IMG/VR virus record: IMGVR_UViG_3300030688_000069 | Span: 1-36,940 of that record | DNA length: 36,940 bases | DNA from: a virus | Reading direction: 5' to 3' (one strand) | Part shown: piece after piece, positions 35,469 to 36,940 of the stretch | Layout of the letters: every line of letters starts with the position of its first letter | Position numbering within the stretch: the stretch's first letter is position 1 | Notes under the pieces: generated by a model | Database searches by the model: none | The model's input: only the letters and a program-made list of their open reading frames with translations | Told to the model about the DNA's origin: nothing | Program-made: the position numbers and the translations under genes

Positions 35469-36364
35469 TGTGGTTTAAGCAACTATCGTTTTACAAGCTG
35501 CCCGACACGATCGGGCGCAACGAACTGGCCGAGCGGCTTGAAAAGCAGCCGTTCACACCATGCATGGGCCTCGGCTGGTTCAGTGAAGGCTGGCAGACGC
35601 CGGCCAGTCACGTCGACGGCCCGGTGTTCGCCGCGCGCGATTGCCTATTGGTATCGCTCAAGCGCGAGGACAAAGTGTTGCCGCCCGCAGTGATCAACAA
35701 GAAGCGCGATGAGGTGGCCGCTGAGATCGAGCGGCGCGAAGGGTGCAAGCTCGGGCGCAAGGCAAGACAGGCCCTTAAAGAACAGATCGCCGACGCTTTG
35801 CTGCCCAAGGCATTCACCCGGGACAGTCGCAAAGTTGGCTACATCGACAACCGCCGCGGTTGGCTGATGGTCGACACGGCGACGTCAAGCAAGGCCGAAG
35901 CACTGGTCAGCAAGTTGCGCGAGGCGCTTCCGCCCTTCCCGGCCGCATTGCCTCGCACCAAGCAGGCGCCGCACACCGTAATGACCGATTGGCTGGCTGC
36001 TGGCGAGGCCCCGCACGGTTTCGAGCTTGATTCTGATGTTGAGCTGCGCGACCCAGGCGAAAACGGCATGGTGATCAGCGCCAAGCGCGCAGACCTGACC
36101 GCTGACGAGATCCGCCAGCACATCGCCACCGGCAAGCAAGTCACCCGCCTGGGGCTGATCTGGAAAGAACGGATCCGCTTTGTGCTGACCGACAACCTGC
36201 AATTGAAGCGCATTCAGTTTCTGGACGTACTGCAGGACGAGGCAAATCAAGCCGGTGACGACAGCGCCAGCCTGTTCGAAGCTACGTTCACCCTGATGAG
36301 CGAGGAACTGGGCGACCTGGTCGAAGCGCTGATTGAGGCGCTGGGAGGCATTGAGGACGCATGA
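35468..36364 (+). CDS. rdgC: RdgC recombination-associated protein
   Basis: This 298-residue protein matches RdgC from end to end: MWFKQLSFYKLPD, then GWFSEGWQTPASHVDG, LLVSLKREDKVLPPAVINKKR, GRKARQALKEQIADALLPKAFTRDSRKVGYID and TATSSKAEALVSKLREALPP. RdgC forms a ring around DNA and counteracts RecA-mediated exchange. The start overlaps the previous stop (TGATG). Length is typical. Its presence beside ERF/SSB/exonuclease suggests the phage steers host recombination. Confidence 0.93.
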   Translation: MWFKQLSFYKLPDTIGRNELAERLEKQPFTPCMGLGWFSEGWQTPASHVDGPVFAARDCLLVSLKREDKVLPPAVINKKRDEVAAEIERREGCKLGRKARQALKEQIADALLPKAFTRDSRKVGYIDNRRGWLMVDTATSSKAEALVSKLREALPPFPAALPRTKQAPHTVMTDWLAAGEAPHGFELDSDVELRDPGENGMVISAKRADLTADEIRQHIATGKQVTRLGLIWKERIRFVLTDNLQLKRIQFLDVLQDEANQAGDDSASLFEATFTLMSEELGDLVEALIEALGGIEDA

Positions 36365-36576
36365 GTTTGCAGCGCCGCAAGTGGATATTTCACGCAATAA
36401 GGAAGCATCGGAGGTCTGAAATGGAACATCACAAACACGAGCCGGAGGAAGAAGGCTTTGTCCGGTTGCCGCTGCTGCAGGCCATGTACGAAGCGGCCAG
36501 ACGCAAGCAGCAGCAAGATGCTCGCCAAGAAGTCACCACCCCGCCCGCTCGGCAAGATCAAGACAAAGCAGCATAA
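36361..36576 (+). CDS. Small charged protein following rdgC
   Basis: This 71-residue frame begins with an ATGA overlap (MSLQRRKWIFHAIRKHRRSE). A second in-frame start at 36421 (MEHHKHEPEEEGFVRLPLLQ) has the better ribosome site GGAGG seven bases before it, and the product would be 51 residues. The C-terminal part (AARRKQQQDARQEVTTPPAR) is helical and polar. Unrecognised. Confidence 0.5.
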   Translation: MSLQRRKWIFHAIRKHRRSEMEHHKHEPEEEGFVRLPLLQAMYEAARRKQQQDARQEVTTPPARQDQDKAA

Positions 36577-36666
36577 CAAACAACACCCCGCCCGCTCCCT
36601 CAGCGGTAATCCTGCAACGCACACGGCCTGTCCTGGCTAACTGCGCGGGGGATTGAAATCAACGAC

Positions 36667-36690
36667 CCGCCGTGTGGCGGTTTTTCTTTT
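36667..36690 (+). terminator. Intrinsic terminator before the last gene
   Basis: CCGCC-GTGT-GGCGG, then TTTTTCTTTTT. It lies 20-40 bases before the next ATG. The 132 bases between genes (36577-36708) hold nothing else recognised. Confidence 0.75.
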
Positions 36691-36708
36691 TCCTCTTTGG
36701 AGATTCCC

Positions 36709-36940
36709 ATGGCAAAAGTAGCAACTCTGCAGATCGGCGATACCAGCATCTCGGTCCCGCTCAAAAAGATCCTGAAAGCAATTTTAGAAGACGCCGCGCA
36801 GGAGCTGGCGCCATCGAATGCCCCACAAGTTGGCGAGTCTTGGCCAGGGCAAGGCGGCAAGGTGGCTGGGCTGATCAAGCCAGATGACGGCACGGAGCCC
36901 TACTTTCTGATTGTCTCGACCAGCAAGGCCGGGCGAAATA
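36709..36940 (+). CDS. Second copy of the 30720 family (partial, right edge)
   Basis: Starts with TTGGAG six bases before the ATG. MAKVATLQIGDTSISVPLKK, then ILEDAAQELAPSNAPQ, is clearly like MQIATLECGDVKLSAPLHRI in the gene at 30720. GKVAGLIKPDDGTEPYFLIV also parallels EDYAGLVFDAETGEPSHHLI. The rest runs off the window. The two copies bracket the recombination operon. Confidence 0.72.
   Translation, partial: MAKVATLQIGDTSISVPLKKILKAILEDAAQELAPSNAPQVGESWPGQGGKVAGLIKPDDGTEPYFLIVSTSKAGRN

Noticed and set aside
1-36940. CRISPR array or insertion sequence
   Set aside because: No regularly spaced direct repeats and no transposase or terminal inverted repeats were found.

Overview
This window holds most of the genome of a temperate, contractile-tailed (myovirus-type) phage or prophage. 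The host is most likely a proteobacterium. Gene content and codon use suggest a betaproteobacterium of the Burkholderiales or Neisseriales type, but no host gene is present to prove it. Integrase, endolysin, tail fibres and attachment sites are not visible and probably lie outside the window.

Layout. (1) Positions 1-18001, minus strand: the late operon, read right to left. It starts with small and large terminase and portal, then a two-part head decoration gene, scaffold, major capsid, neck/connector genes (one with an HExxH metallopeptidase motif), tail sheath, tail tube, a tail assembly chaperone with a -1 frameshift, a gp10-like tail protein, tape measure, LysM baseplate protein, baseplate hub, spike, and a gp25/GPW-like wedge protein cut by the window edge. 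(2) 18.1-18.6 kb, plus strand: a small two-gene moron with its own operator-promoter, opposing the late operon. (3) 18.6-20.1 kb, minus: a BRO-type antirepressor, small orphan genes, a tRNA-Thr(UGU), and a promoter-terminator pair resembling lambda pR'-tR'. (4) 20.1-26.4 kb, minus: the early replication operon. Read from the immunity region it encodes Cro, a ribbon-helix-helix-like protein, small proteins, a Rha/KilAC antirepressor, an O-like initiator with iterons inside the gene, a DnaC-like loader, a DUF1367-like protein, a YbcO-type nuclease, RusA and a Q-like protein. (5) 26.5-29.6 kb, plus: the immunity region, with a short CI-like repressor, an ORF6N antirepressor, a ParD/RelE toxin-antitoxin pair, two further XRE regulators and several palindromic operators. 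(6) 29.57-30.72 kb: about 1.15 kb without a convincing gene. A near-consensus promoter, many strong hairpins and an intrinsic terminator indicate a structured RNA of about 1 kb. (7) 30.7-36.9 kb, plus: a recombination operon with ERF annealing protein, SSB, a DnaQ-like exonuclease, a coiled-coil protein, a small regulator, RdgC, and two copies of one uncharacterised family at its ends.

How it may work together. The CI-like repressor probably holds off the leftward early promoter and, through the same AACCNNGGTT element, the promoter of the large RNA. The repressor has no self-cleavage domain, so release probably depends on the three antirepressor-type proteins. After induction the leftward operon replicates DNA from an origin inside the O-like gene and ends in a Q-like gene. 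Just downstream lies a promoter followed about 80 bases later by a terminator, as expected of an antiterminated late operon. Many intergenic intrinsic terminators lie between co-directional genes, which also fits control by antitermination. The standout unexplained element is the ~1 kb RNA at 29.7-30.7 kb.
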